From: Okeania sp. SIO1I7
GTDB lineage: Bacteria; Cyanobacteriota; Cyanobacteriia; Cyanobacteriales; Microcoleaceae
Direction of reading: 5' to 3'
Assembly (NCBI GenBank): GCA_010672585.1
Contig: JAAHGF010000009.1
Coordinates: forward strand, 62,001-126,000
DNA length: 64,000 nt
Position numbers and translations under genes: made by a program. Positions 48,592 through 58,469 of this stretch are shown one piece after another. Each line of letters begins with the position of its first letter. The first letter of the stretch is position 1. A model generated the notes under the pieces. The model saw only the letters and a list, made by a program, of their open reading frames with translations, ran no database searches and had not been told where the DNA came from.

Positions 48592-48840
48592 ATGGATAAA
48601 TCAAAAAGTCAGATTCTGACTGCCCTTGGTCGTTTGATTAAACAACGCCGGATTAAATTGGGAATTTCTCAAGAAGAGCTTGGATTTAGATCTAACTTAG
48701 ATCGTACCTATATATCTGGACTAGAACGTGGTGTGAGAAATCCTTCTCTAACTGCTCTTGTTAATTTAGCTGGCGGAATGGGTATTAGCGTATCAGAACT
48801 TCTTGATAATTTAGAGGCAGAAGCTAATCATATAGAGTGA
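48592..48840 (+). CDS. XRE-type controller (C) protein of the R-M system
   Basis: 82 residues, nearly all one lambda-repressor-like helix-turn-helix (ALGRLIKQRRIKLGISQEEL, SNLDRTYISGLERGVRNPS, LVNLAGGMGISVSELLDNLE). Its size and position match controller proteins that delay expression of the nuclease until methylation is established. Overlaps the nuclease gene by four bases (GTGA), so the two are translationally coupled. Confidence 0.85.
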   Translation: MDKSKSQILTALGRLIKQRRIKLGISQEELGFRSNLDRTYISGLERGVRNPSLTALVNLAGGMGISVSELLDNLEAEANHIE

Positions 48841-49571
48841 GCAATCAAGACTTAGTAGAAAAGTTAAAATCTACATTTAGAAAAAACTCAACTCAATTAA
48901 AAGTATTTAATCTTTTATCAGATAGAGAATGGCATTGTCGTAGTTGTGAAGGTAAAAACGTAGCATCAGAACAATATGCAGGTGGAGGTGGTATTCAAGG
49001 ATTACAAAGAGGCACAAAAAGTCGCCCTGGTTTAGAAATTAAAACGGAAAGAAAGTTCTGCAATACTTGTCAAAAACAAACAACATGGGATTGTTGGACA
49101 GGAAAAATTAAAGCAGCAAATGCTCCTGCTAATATTCCCTCAGAATTAGTCGAAAAAATATTATCTGTCTATTCGTATGTAGATGCGATTGAACAAAGAC
49201 AACGACCGCGACATGAAATTGTTATTGACCATCGCTTTCCAATGGAAAGATGGGGAAATGTTGAAGAAACTCATAACTTAAATATGAGTGAAACTGAGAT
49301 TAAACAAAAATTTCAATTGCTTAAAAAAGATAGTGGAGGTAATCATAATCTTTTAAAATCAAGAAGCTGTGAATTTTGTATTAAAACTGGTAAAAGGGGT
49401 ACACCATTAGGCATTAAATTTTGGTATCAAGGTAATGAAAATTGGCCTCGTAATGTACCTCAAGTTGGAAAAGATGCTGAGACTGGATGTGTGGGATGTG
49501 GTTGGTATAATTTTGAGATTTGGCGAAATACTCTTAATCAAAAGCTAACTGAGTTTAAACAGGATAATTAA
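48837..49571 (+). CDS. Type II restriction endonuclease, HNH with two zinc-ribbon-like sites
   Basis: 244 residues starting at GTG within the controller stop region. The putative beta-beta-alpha metal core is IVIDHRFPMERWG (Asp131, His132) with GGNHNLLKSRSC (Asn/His 169-171). Two CxxC pairs flank each side: C34/C37 with C75/C78, and C178/C181 with C218/C221, probably structural zinc sites. Recognition sequence cannot be read from the protein. Faces a cytosine-5 methyltransferase convergently, 67 bp away. Confidence 0.82.
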   Translation: MSNQDLVEKLKSTFRKNSTQLKVFNLLSDREWHCRSCEGKNVASEQYAGGGGIQGLQRGTKSRPGLEIKTERKFCNTCQKQTTWDCWTGKIKAANAPANIPSELVEKILSVYSYVDAIEQRQRPRHEIVIDHRFPMERWGNVEETHNLNMSETEIKQKFQLLKKDSGGNHNLLKSRSCEFCIKTGKRGTPLGIKFWYQGNENWPRNVPQVGKDAETGCVGCGWYNFEIWRNTLNQKLTEFKQDN

Positions 49572-49638
49572 CTATTAAACTTCTCCAAAAATAAAAAATC
49601 AAATCAATTATCATCCATAAATTATCAATTACTACTCC

Positions 49639-50799
49639 CTACTTCCTACTACCTATTCCCTTATCATCGGCAATTTTATTTAAAAAAGGAATCAACGCAT
49701 AACCTATACATTCTGCTAAACGAGGAGGTACAGCATTACCAATTTGCCACATCGCTTTTTTCATAGAACCCTCAAAAATAAATGAGTCGGGAAAACTCTG
49801 TAATCTTGCCATTTCTCTTGCTGAAATTACCCGATTAAGGTAAGGATGAATATGAGTACCACCATGATTTTCTTTAATAGTCATACTTGGTTTACCCAAA
49901 TATTGTCGTTTAAAAGCATCAGCATAAGTTTTATATAAAGAACAACCAGGAGGCACTCTAGCAAGTCTTTTCATGTATTCTTGTGAATGTCGAGTCCATT
50001 GATGATTAATTTCTGGAATGGGAGTTAATTCTGGAAGGTCAGAAATTGCTGATTCAATTGGTTTATATTGATGGGGTAATAGCTGAGGTTTTGGATAAGG
50101 ATTTATCATGCCAAATTTATTGGCAATAAAAATAGTTCTAGGGCGAATTTGTGGAATTCCATAAGCAGCAGATTCTAGAATTGCCACGGATATATTAGAA
50201 TAACCAATATCGATAAATGCTTTACAAATTTCTTTTTTAACAGCACCTTTTTTCATGGTAATAATTCCAGGCACATTTTCCATAACAATGTACCAAGGAC
50301 GAATTTCAGAAACTACTCTCACAAATTCTCGAAATAAATGATTTCTAGGGTCATCAGGATTACGTTTTCCAGCAACTGAAAAACCCTGACATGGAGGACC
50401 TCCTACTACTAAATGTATTTCTGGCGAACCAATTTGATTAAGCCATTCTGTAGAATTAAATTCTTTGATATCCCCACAAAAATGATGAGATGTAGGAAAA
50501 TTTATTCTATGGGTTGCTGATGCTATTGAATTTTCTTCAACACTTGCTATTGGTTGAAATCCTGCTTGAACTAAACCTTGTGTCATTCCTCCAGCACCGC
50601 AAAACAAATCGATAAATTTATAATCAGATTTCAATATGGGTTTATCTTCTATTTTAATGAATTTTTTATATGGGTCGTTGTCATTATTGTTTAATTCATA
50701 TTGAATTTTTTCATAGCGTCCTAGTTTTGCTTTTTTATGATGATTTTTATCCTTTTGATTCTCTAAATTAGGAAATAAAGATAGTTGTTTTCCTTCCAT
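49639..50799 (-). CDS. DNA (cytosine-5-)-methyltransferase
   Basis: 386 residues. C5-methylase motifs in order: I DLFCGAGGMTQGL (about 64), IV GGPPCQGFSVAGKR with catalytic Cys137, VI MENVPGI, VIII QIRPRTIF, IX REMARLQSFPDSF and X QIGNAVPP. The short variable region between VIII and IX (about 90 residues) is the target-recognition domain. The N-terminal 60-residue charged extension (QLSLFPNLENQ) is unusual. It partners the HNH nuclease and controller transcribed towards it. Confidence 0.95.
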   Translation of the reverse strand: MEGKQLSLFPNLENQKDKNHHKKAKLGRYEKIQYELNNNDNDPYKKFIKIEDKPILKSDYKFIDLFCGAGGMTQGLVQAGFQPIASVEENSIASATHRINFPTSHHFCGDIKEFNSTEWLNQIGSPEIHLVVGGPPCQGFSVAGKRNPDDPRNHLFREFVRVVSEIRPWYIVMENVPGIITMKKGAVKKEICKAFIDIGYSNISVAILESAAYGIPQIRPRTIFIANKFGMINPYPKPQLLPHQYKPIESAISDLPELTPIPEINHQWTRHSQEYMKRLARVPPGCSLYKTYADAFKRQYLGKPSMTIKENHGGTHIHPYLNRVISAREMARLQSFPDSFIFEGSMKKAMWQIGNAVPPRLAECIGYALIPFLNKIADDKGIGSRK

Positions 50800-51071
50800 T
50801 AAATTTTCCCTGTATCTGTATGTTTTTTAGTATAGTAAAGAATCAGAAAATCTAAAACTTTCTGCTGTTGTGCTGAAGCTAATTTTTTCAGTCTTTCTCA
50901 ATTATACCGCAATTAATTTCTATTATTAGATATCTCTAATAATCAAAAATAAAATCAATTATCCCACTCTTATTCATCAATTTTTATCCCTGCTCCCTGC
51001 TCCCTATTCCCTACTCCCTATGCGTGGAGGAGATGTCTATATGATATAATTTTTCCCTCCTAGTTAAATTT

Positions 51072-51623
51072 CTATTCAAACTCTGGTGTCCACACTTCTG
51101 CTACAGGTAATTTCCATCCAGGTAATATTTCTGCTACTTCTAAAACATCTCCATCTCTGAGGACAATTTTTTCTCTCATAAACCGATAAACTTCCATTGT
51201 CCGATTGCGGGGATTTACTAATACACCGACAATAGTTCCTAACTCTAGAAAATCTTGTATTTTCTCACGCAATTGTGGTAACTTATCGTTCTTAGATTTC
51301 ACTTCAAAAATTAGTTCGGGAACTAATTCTGCATAATCTTCTGTAGGGCGAGGTAATTTTTCTGCACTAATAAAAGAAGCATCTGGTGCCCGGATATCTC
51401 CATCTGCATTTGGTAAACGAAAACCTCTGCTAGAAGCAATAACTCTACCTAATTTCCCATGTCGTACCCAGTTTCGTAACTGAGCAACTATTTCTGCTGC
51501 TACTTCATCTGATTCTAAACCAGAAGGACTCATAATAATAATTTCTCCACTTACTAATTCCATCCGATAATCTGGATAGTCTACTTGCAATTTTTTTAAA
51601 TCTTTAACTGTTAAGTTTGACAT
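51072..51623 (-). CDS. Uma2-family (DUF820) putative endonuclease
   Basis: 183 residues: YRMELVSGEIIIMSPSG, GFRLPNADGDIRAPDASF (fold Asp), PELIFEVKSKNDKLPQLREK (Glu and Lys of the PD-(D/E)XK core, with EVKSKND rather than the VVELxSPSD of the other copies), MEVYR and LPGWKLPVAEVW. It is the fourth intact Uma2 in this window and not closely related to the tandem pair. Next to the R-M cluster, separated by a 270-bp spacer. Confidence 0.9.
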   Translation of the reverse strand: MSNLTVKDLKKLQVDYPDYRMELVSGEIIIMSPSGLESDEVAAEIVAQLRNWVRHGKLGRVIASSRGFRLPNADGDIRAPDASFISAEKLPRPTEDYAELVPELIFEVKSKNDKLPQLREKIQDFLELGTIVGVLVNPRNRTMEVYRFMREKIVLRDGDVLEVAEILPGWKLPVAEVWTPEFE

Positions 51624-51963
51624 AGTTATTTATCCTTTTTTTGTGTTTAATTCTCTGTTAAAATCTCCCTCAATCGCTAAATTATTTAGGTTAAAACCCT
51701 CTAAATTACAGCATCAATCAATCCCACAAATTATTTTCGTCAATCCTCTTTTTTTAAGTATGGGTAATTATTAACTATTGATTTTTTCAACCCTAAGAGC
51801 TGATTTATAAAGTAAATATTAAGAGGATAAATGCTTTACAGTGTAAGGGTTCGACACTATCTAAGCCCCTAGGGCATAATTTTCCGCCAACCCATGCTAG
51901 AAAGGAGTTTTAACTCAGTTTATAAATCAGCTCTAAACCTAACACCCACATTTTTTGTTTTTA
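51624..51963. other. Spacer containing one MITE
   Basis: The 139-bp element 51796-51934 occupies most of it; the rest is AT-rich with no signal. Confidence 0.6.
51796..51934. mobile_element. 139-bp MITE with AGAGCTGATTTATAAA ends
   Basis: AGAGCTGATTTATAAA (51796-51811) and TTTATAAATCAGCTCT (51919-51934) are perfect 16-bp inverted repeats, flanked by TA on the left and AA on the right. The only copy in this window. Confidence 0.8.
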
Positions 51964-53331
51964 TTATCTATTTTTTCTTTCTTGACTAATAAGTTTTAAA
52001 CACAACTCCCGAAAATGATCGCCTCGTTGTTCAAAATTTGGATATTGGTCGAAACTTGCACAAGCAGGAGACAATAATACAACCTTTGCATCATATTTTT
52101 TTGCCAATGCTGCACCTCTAATTACTGCTCGCTCCATTTCTCCTACTATTTCATAATTATGAAAGTTAATTTTTTGTAGTCTCTTGGCAAAAGTCTCAGC
52201 AGCATCACCTATTAATAAAACAGCAGCAGCTTTTTCCTTAATTCGTCGTAACCAGTCGCTATCATTACCCTGTTTAGCTTCACCACCAGCAATTAATAAC
52301 ACAGGTTCAGGTACAGCACTTAAACCAACTGCTGCTGCATCATAATTTGTCGCTTTACTATCATTGAGAAAATCTACTCCATTCCAAGTGCAAATATATT
52401 CTAAGCGATGGGGTACACCAGGAAATGTTTTCACTGCTTCAGCGATCGCCTCTTTTTCTATTCCTGCTAATTTTGCTACTGCAACTGCCATCAATAAATT
52501 CTGCTGATTATGATTTCCCAACATTCGTAGGGACTCCACAGAAACTATTTTTTCCCCTAACGCTACTACCCACCCATCCTCAATGTAAATTCCTTTGGCA
52601 GTATCTCCCATTAAGTTAGTTTTACCTTTAACACTTGTCCAGTGGACATTATGTCCAAGGTTAATTGCATTTTGACGTATATACGAGTCATCACTATTGA
52701 AAACTTGTATTTGAGAGCGATTTAATAAAGATGCTTTAATATTAAAATAATTTTCTATTGTATGGTGGCGACTCAGATGATCGGGGGTCAAAGTAGTCCA
52801 AACACCAATTTGAGGTGCAAGGGTACTAGATGATTCTATTTGATAGCTACTAATTTCTGCAATTACCCAATCTGGCGGAGTTTCTGATAAAGCTAATTCA
52901 CAAGCAGCATACCCAATGTTACCACAGGCAGGAGCGTTTAATCCTGCTGTCTGAAAAATTGCAGCAACTAAAGCAGTGGTAGTAGTTTTGCCATTAGTAC
53001 CAGTTATTCCTACCCAAGGAGAAGACTTGAGATATCGCCATGCTAATTCCATTTCTCCAATAGTTTCAATTCCACTTTCTCTGGTACGTTGGAGTGGGGG
53101 TATATCCCAAGGTACACCGGGACTAACAACGACTAAATCTAAAGATGTTTCTGGTTCAAATGAGTAACCTAACTTAACAGTAATACCTTCTTGAGTTAAT
53201 TTTTGTTGCTGTTGTTCAAGAGAGTCGGATGTGTTGCGATCGCTCAATTCCACTTCCCAGCCATTTTTCTTTAGCAGTCGCGCAGCAGCAACACCTGATT
53301 TTCCGAGACCAATAATATGAGTTTTTGGCAT
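51964..53331 (-). CDS. murD: UDP-N-acetylmuramoylalanine-D-glutamate ligase
   Basis: 455 residues. ATP-dependent addition of D-glutamate to UDP-MurNAc-L-Ala in peptidoglycan synthesis. The N-terminal Rossmann domain starts [16 protein letters not shown]; the central Mur ligase P-loop is [49 protein letters not shown] and [10 protein letters not shown] are family signatures. ATG start; monocistronic. Confidence 0.98.
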   Translation of the reverse strand: MPKTHIIGLGKSGVAAARLLKKNGWEVELSDRNTSDSLEQQQQKLTQEGITVKLGYSFEPETSLDLVVVSPGVPWDIPPLQRTRESGIETIGEMELAWRYLKSSPWVGITGTNGKTTTTALVAAIFQTAGLNAPACGNIGYAACELALSETPPDWVIAEISSYQIESSSTLAPQIGVWTTLTPDHLSRHHTIENYFNIKASLLNRSQIQVFNSDDSYIRQNAINLGHNVHWTSVKGKTNLMGDTAKGIYIEDGWVVALGEKIVSVESLRMLGNHNQQNLLMAVAVAKLAGIEKEAIAEAVKTFPGVPHRLEYICTWNGVDFLNDSKATNYDAAAVGLSAVPEPVLLIAGGEAKQGNDSDWLRRIKEKAAAVLLIGDAAETFAKRLQKINFHNYEIVGEMERAVIRGAALAKKYDAKVVLLSPACASFDQYPNFEQRGDHFRELCLKLISQERKNR

Positions 53332-53882
53332 AATAAATATTTTTTGGTAGATATTGATATTTTGGTATAGCAGTCAAAGGTAAAGATTAGAAGATATCAA
53401 AAGCTTAAAGCTCAGACAAAGTCAAGATTTTTCCTTCTTTCTTCTTCCTTCTTTCTTCTTCGTTCTGCTGTATAATTACAAGTTACCAAATGATAGTCAT
53501 TTTGATTTTACAGCAGAGTGGGTTCAACAATTAATTATTAATTATTAATTATTAATTATTAATTATTAATTATTAATTATTACCTCTCCTTTAAAACGGA
53601 TAGGATTGAATAAAAGGAAAATTTTTCTTTATTATCTCCTTAAAAGGGGAGGCTTTAAATCACAATTATTCGGTAAAAAGCTTTTGTCGGCATAGTTTTT
53701 CTCACCATTAAAAACTGACAATTTTAACTTTCATAACTGCAACAAAAGCACTATTTATCGGGACAAATACAGAGATATTGCCTGACAAAAAACTCAAAAT
53801 AATTGTCCCAAATTATCGCTTAATCAGTCTATAGCAGTAGTGGAAAGTTTCAACTAAAATGGTGCATTAGATTTGTCATTGT

Positions 53883-54049
53883 AACTAGTGGACCGACACA
53901 CCTTAAATGGTGCATTAGATGGGGGATGGGGAGATGGGGAGATGGGGAGATGGGGAGATGGGGAGATGGGGAGATGGGGAGATGGGGAGATCAAGACACC
54001 TAGAAACAAAAATAAGAGTGCACAGTTCTTAGATGTGTCAGTCTACTAG
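53883..54049. repeat. Inverted-repeat element carrying a GATGGGGA octamer array
   Basis: CTAGTGGACCGACACACC at the left faces TGTGTCAGTCTACTAG at the right. Between them, 53923-53990 is about 8.5 tandem copies of the octamer GATGGGGA. Relatives without the octamers are at 38177 and 30440. Confidence 0.75.
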
Positions 54050-54126
54050 AGGAAGTTATCTCTTAAAAGTTTGCTATTGCAATATTTAAGATGAAACAGT
54101 CCAGTAGGGTGCGTTAATGAAATGTA

Positions 54127-54306
54127 ATATCATGTCCGGTTGAACAGTTATAAATAAATAACTACGGAGTCCTCAGGAGTCAACCCACCCGCGGGCCCCT
54201 CCCAGGAGGGAAACGACTGAGTCAGGAGGGAAGAAAGAAGAAGGAAGAGGAAGAATAGGAGAAGAAGAAGAAAGTTTTTTTATAACTAATTATCCGGACA
54301 TGATAT
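54127..54306. mobile_element. 180-bp MITE with ATATCATGTCCGG ends
   Basis: Perfect 13-bp inverted ends (54127-54139, 54294-54306). The interior includes TTGAACAGTTATAAATAAATA, GAGTCCTCAGGAGTCAACCC, a CCCCTCCCAGGAGGG hairpin and GGAAGAA heptads. It is the reverse-orientation partner of 45543-45717. Confidence 0.85.
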
Positions 54307-54383
54307 AACGCACCAAATTAGTTAATATTACTAATTTTTGCAATTAGACACTAGCTGTCACAAAAAATTCTATCGGTGTGTTC

Positions 54384-56543
54384 CTAGCTTTTAACTATTT
54401 CTCCAAAATCTGCCAATACTCGTGCATTATTACGAAGTAAACCTAATAAATTTAATCGATTCTGTTTAATTTTCGGGTCTGGGTCCATTACTAATACACT
54501 TTCCGGCCCATCAAAGAAATTACTTACAGTTGGGGCAATTTTTGCCAAAGCATCTACTAACTGTTGATAATTTCTGGTTTGTTGAGATACTTTTGTTTGG
54601 GGAACTAAGTCAACTAAAGCATTATAAAATGCTAATTCTGATTCACTTTTAAACAAGTTTAAATCCACATTTTTTTCAGGTGCAAGTTGTATTTTATCCA
54701 ACTCACCTTGAGCAGCTAAACGAGTTGAACGGTTAACAGTTTCATAGATTTGGTCAAGCAGACCATTTTGCCGAATATTTTGCAAGAAAATTGCACGGTT
54801 CCGTACATCTAATAAATCTTTTAATGCTCGTTCAGTATATTCAGAATCATTATTTCCTAACACTGCATTTACCAAATCATAATCAAGATTTTTTTCCTCT
54901 TGTAAAATTGTTTTAATTCGCTGCAAAAAGAAGTCATATAATTGTGGCAATAACTCTGATTCTGCTTGGGGATAAAAGTTAGTAAAATCTACAGCAATCT
55001 GTGCTAATAACTGATGTAAATTTATCGACAAATCGGCTGACCAAGTGATATTTACCACAGCATTTGCTGCCCGACGCAAAGCAAAGGGGTCAGAGGAACC
55101 TGTGGGTAACATTCCTAGTCCAAAAATACTTACCAAAGTATCAAGTTTATCTGCCAAACTCACAACTTGACCGCTAATACTTTCCGGTAAAATATCTCCA
55201 GCACCTCTAGGCAAATAATGTTCAAAAATTGCAATTGCTACAGGTTCATTTTCCCCACAAGCACGCGCATATTTTTCTCCCATTATTCCCTGAAGTTCGG
55301 GAAATTCATAAACCATTTGAGTTACTAAGTCAGCTTTGCAAAGTAGGGCTGCTCTTTCTATATTTTTGCTTTCTTCTTGACTGACTTTTAACTGTTCAGC
55401 TATTAATTTAGCTATATTAACAATCCGTTCTACTTTTTTCCGCACCGAACCTAGTTTGGCTTGGAAAGTTACAGCTTCTAATTCAGGTAAATAACTTTCT
55501 AATGGTTTAGCTAAATCTGCCTTATAGAAAAATTGCCCGTCAGCCAATCTAGCTCTAATTACTCGTTCGTTTCCTTTAGCAATAATCTCTGACTTTTCCG
55601 GGTCGCCATTAGAAATAGTAATAAAATATGGCAGTAATTCAACTTTAGACTTAGCAGTTTTTGTAGATTTCAAAACAGGAAAGTAACGTTGATGTGTCAC
55701 CATAACCGTTGTTGTTACTTCCGGTGGCAAAATCAAAAATTCTTCATCAATTTTACCAACTACTGCTGTCGGCAATTCGACTAAATTTGTAACTTCTGCT
55801 AATAATTCTGTCGGAACTTCTGCCGTTCCTTGAACTTTTTTTGCTACAGTTTGTATTTGTTGTTCAATTTGACTCTTTCTTTGTTGAAAATCTACTTCTA
55901 TATAAGCTTTTTTCAATACTTCTGCATAATCTTTTGCCTGGTAAATTTCTATAGATTCAGGATGTAAAACTCGATGTCCGTAGGATATACGATCCGAAGT
56001 AATTATCTCAGAGCCATTTTCTAGATTTATCGGTAATATTTCCCCATCTAATAATGTTACTAACCATCGAATAGGACGAGGAAATTTAATATCTCCATCT
56101 GCCCAACGCATAAATCTTTTACCTTCAAGTTTATTAATCCATTCAGGTACTAATTTGATGAGAATTTCTGCTGTTTGTTTACCCTGAATTTTTTTATTGA
56201 CGAAGACAAAATCACCTTTTTCAGTCGGGCGTATTTCTAGGTCTTTTAATTCTATTTCTTGTTTTTTAGCAAAGCCTTCTGCTGCCTTTGTAGGTTTACC
56301 GTCTTTAAAAGCTGCTTTTGCCGGAGGACCTTTAATTTCTTCTTCTCGGTCTGGTTGTTGAGTAGGTAAATTGTTGATAATAACAGCTAAACGTCTGGGT
56401 GTGGCATATATTTTAATCCCATCATTTGTTAAGTATACCTCACTCAAAGCGGTAGGGATAAGTTTTTCCCACTGTGATATAGCTTCAGAGACAAAAGTTG
56501 CGGGTAATTCTTCTGTACCAATTTCTAATAAAAATGTCGGCAT
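54384..56543 (-). CDS. glyS: Glycine-tRNA ligase beta subunit
   Basis: 719 residues, standard length for the beta subunit of the heterotetrameric bacterial enzyme. Starts [18 protein letters not shown]; contains [46 protein letters not shown], and the C-terminal DALR-like anticodon-binding region ending near [18 protein letters not shown]. It supplies tRNA-Gly recognition, with GlyQ (alpha, not in this window) supplying catalysis. Monocistronic. Confidence 0.98.
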   Translation of the reverse strand: MPTFLLEIGTEELPATFVSEAISQWEKLIPTALSEVYLTNDGIKIYATPRRLAVIINNLPTQQPDREEEIKGPPAKAAFKDGKPTKAAEGFAKKQEIELKDLEIRPTEKGDFVFVNKKIQGKQTAEILIKLVPEWINKLEGKRFMRWADGDIKFPRPIRWLVTLLDGEILPINLENGSEIITSDRISYGHRVLHPESIEIYQAKDYAEVLKKAYIEVDFQQRKSQIEQQIQTVAKKVQGTAEVPTELLAEVTNLVELPTAVVGKIDEEFLILPPEVTTTVMVTHQRYFPVLKSTKTAKSKVELLPYFITISNGDPEKSEIIAKGNERVIRARLADGQFFYKADLAKPLESYLPELEAVTFQAKLGSVRKKVERIVNIAKLIAEQLKVSQEESKNIERAALLCKADLVTQMVYEFPELQGIMGEKYARACGENEPVAIAIFEHYLPRGAGDILPESISGQVVSLADKLDTLVSIFGLGMLPTGSSDPFALRRAANAVVNITWSADLSINLHQLLAQIAVDFTNFYPQAESELLPQLYDFFLQRIKTILQEEKNLDYDLVNAVLGNNDSEYTERALKDLLDVRNRAIFLQNIRQNGLLDQIYETVNRSTRLAAQGELDKIQLAPEKNVDLNLFKSESELAFYNALVDLVPQTKVSQQTRNYQQLVDALAKIAPTVSNFFDGPESVLVMDPDPKIKQNRLNLLGLLRNNARVLADFGEIVKS

Positions 56544-58140
56544 AGCAAAATATTGAAAGATTTGGATATTATCAGTTAATTACAACAGTTTACCTAAAAA
56601 TTAGGTTTAAAGCTTTCCCCCTCTAATACCAAATCTCAAAAGTATTGCTACATCTATTTGAGGGTAGGGAGTAGAGAGTAGGACTCAAAGCAATAAGATA
56701 TTTTTGCTTAATGCCGATCATCCTTACAAACATTACTTAAACATTATTATTACTTAATCACTGAAGTCTTAATGAAATATAGCATTATTTTTGGGAATTG
56801 GTATAAGACAATCTCTCAAAAACTTTCTCTCAAAAACTTTTCTACATTTTCTTGAGTAGGGGAGTTAGCGGAGCTTTGCGTTAGCAAACGGCCGTCTGCT
56901 TGCGCATAACGATCGTTAATATCATGTCCGGTTGAACAGTTATAAATAACGACACGACTGAGTCCTCAAGAGTCAACCCACCCCTAACCCCTCCGGTAGA
57001 TGGCAGGGTCTATTTATTGTCACGCGAGCGAAAAATTGATGGGGGGATGGGAACCCACCCCTAGCCCCTCCCCCTCCCAGGAGGGGAATTTGGGGGGATG
57101 GCCAGATGGGAGATGGAGATATTTATATATTTGCACAATTAAATGTACTTCATATTAATATTCTCCCCAGGCAATGAATTAGCCCTGCTCCCAGGAGGGG
57201 AGGGGAACAACCAAGTCAGGAGGAAAGAAACCAGAAAGAAGAAGGAAGAGGAGAATAAAGAGAAAGTTTTTTTATCACTAATTATCCGGACATGATATAA
57301 CACCCATACAGAGAAGTAAACATAAGAATAATTAACATTAACTGGAGTGCTTAATTATCAAAAAAGTTCCATGCGTCTGTGTTAATTACTTAATAATTGA
57401 AGTGTCACTTAAAGTTAAGCATTCTTTTTTCACGCTTGGTATAACACCAAACATCACACATCAAATTTAATTAATATCTGCTATTTTTTATACCATAATT
57501 AATATTCTACTATAAGTTCGCAAATATGTTACATTGAGTGTAGTTAAGCTAATAATCAATAACTTATTAATCCAGCATATTCCTCTGGCAAAAATAAAAA
57601 TTAAATCTTGTTTCTTTCTAAATATTTATCTTTCCGATCTTCCATTACTTATTCAGCAACTTTGGTAAGATATTGAACTATTTTGTGTCTTAAGAGACAG
57701 ACTTCTAACTTTAACTTGACCCATCAATATTTATAACTCATATTTTTGAAGCCAAACACTGAAAAATCCGAAATTGAATCAGGCAAACATGAAGAAGATA
57801 CTCAAAGACTCAAATATGTAGCTTCTACCTATTTAAAGAGTTTATTCTAATTCAATTCTCAGCAAATATTATCTACTCATTTAATTTTATCTCTTACTTT
57901 AGGGCTTATTAGGCTAAAATAAAATTTTATGACACTATCACTATATAGAGTTTCTCTTCAGGTGAAAGGCCATGATATTTGAATTACTCACTCAGATGTA
58001 ACTTAAATTTTCCTATCATAAATGTTGAAAAAGGACTCGCGTTATAATCGCACTTATTTAACGTTGAGACAGGGCGTATAAACTGCGCGGGAAACCGAGA
58101 CAGATAGCCCGTTATGAATTTCAACTAGAAAAATAATTGA
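56544..58140. other. 1.6-kb spacer with MITE and degraded elements
   Basis: AT-rich start, then a GGAGCTTTGCG REP (about 56871), the 380-bp MITE 56919-57298, a solo CACGCTTGGTATAA end (about 57430-57445) and about 550 bp of featureless AT-rich sequence. From about 58040 the degraded IS200/IS605 relic begins. Confidence 0.6.
56919..57298. mobile_element. 380-bp expanded MITE with ATATCATGTCCGG ends
   Basis: Same outer 13-bp ends as 54127-54306 and the same left and right interior, but about 200 bp of extra sequence in the middle, including a CCCCTCCCAGGAGGGG repeat and GGGGATGG tracts. It looks like nested insertion or tandem expansion. Confidence 0.75.
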
Positions 58141-58329
58141 GCAATACGCGCGCGCATTTTTGGCGTTATAATCGTATCAATAGCCGTGGAGCACACGGCA
58201 AAAGAAAAAGCTTGTGGAGATGGTCTGACGGGGGTGCAACTCAGTTTATTTGATTTGTTATCTAGTTAAGAATCTGTGAAACAAGAATCTCCCGTTATAA
58301 TCACGATATTTAACGGTGAGAGTGTCAAA
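58141..58329 (+). mobile_element. tnpB-tail plus IS200/IS605 right-end relic
   Basis: A frame open from 58141 to the stop at 58267-58269 encodes SIAVEHTAKEKACGDGLTGV and QLSLFDLLSS, reminiscent of TnpB C-terminal tails. Sixteen bases later comes the right end GAATCTCC-CGTTA...TAACGG-TGAGAGTGTCAAA (58285-58329), with the same order as the other three right ends here. The rest of tnpB upstream is missing or scrambled. Assignment of the tail to TnpB is inference from its position. Confidence 0.6.
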
Positions 58330-58469
58330 GAGATTCAATTATGATTATGTCCAAAGCCAAAAATTGGGTAACCTAAAGACATTCGTATAATAATGCTTGC
58401 ATAAGCAAAAATTACCAGAGGTATATTCCTCTACCCCCGAAACACTCTAGCTTACTATAAAGTCACACT

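Larger units (their letters stand above)
53332..54383. other. 1-kb spacer made of repeats
   Basis: From left: TTCTTCC heptads (about 53430-53465), a long TTAATTA-type heptamer run (53527-53582), part of the ACCTCTCC/GGGGAGGCTT element to about 53690, a degenerate CAGTAGTGG repeat (about 53836), an inverted-repeat element (53883-54049) and a MITE (54127-54306). No gene. Confidence 0.7.

Noticed and set aside
53527-53582. Possible CRISPR array (repeated TTAATTATTAATTATT)
   Set aside because: The units are contiguous heptamers without unique spacers and no cas genes are near; it is a simple tandem repeat.
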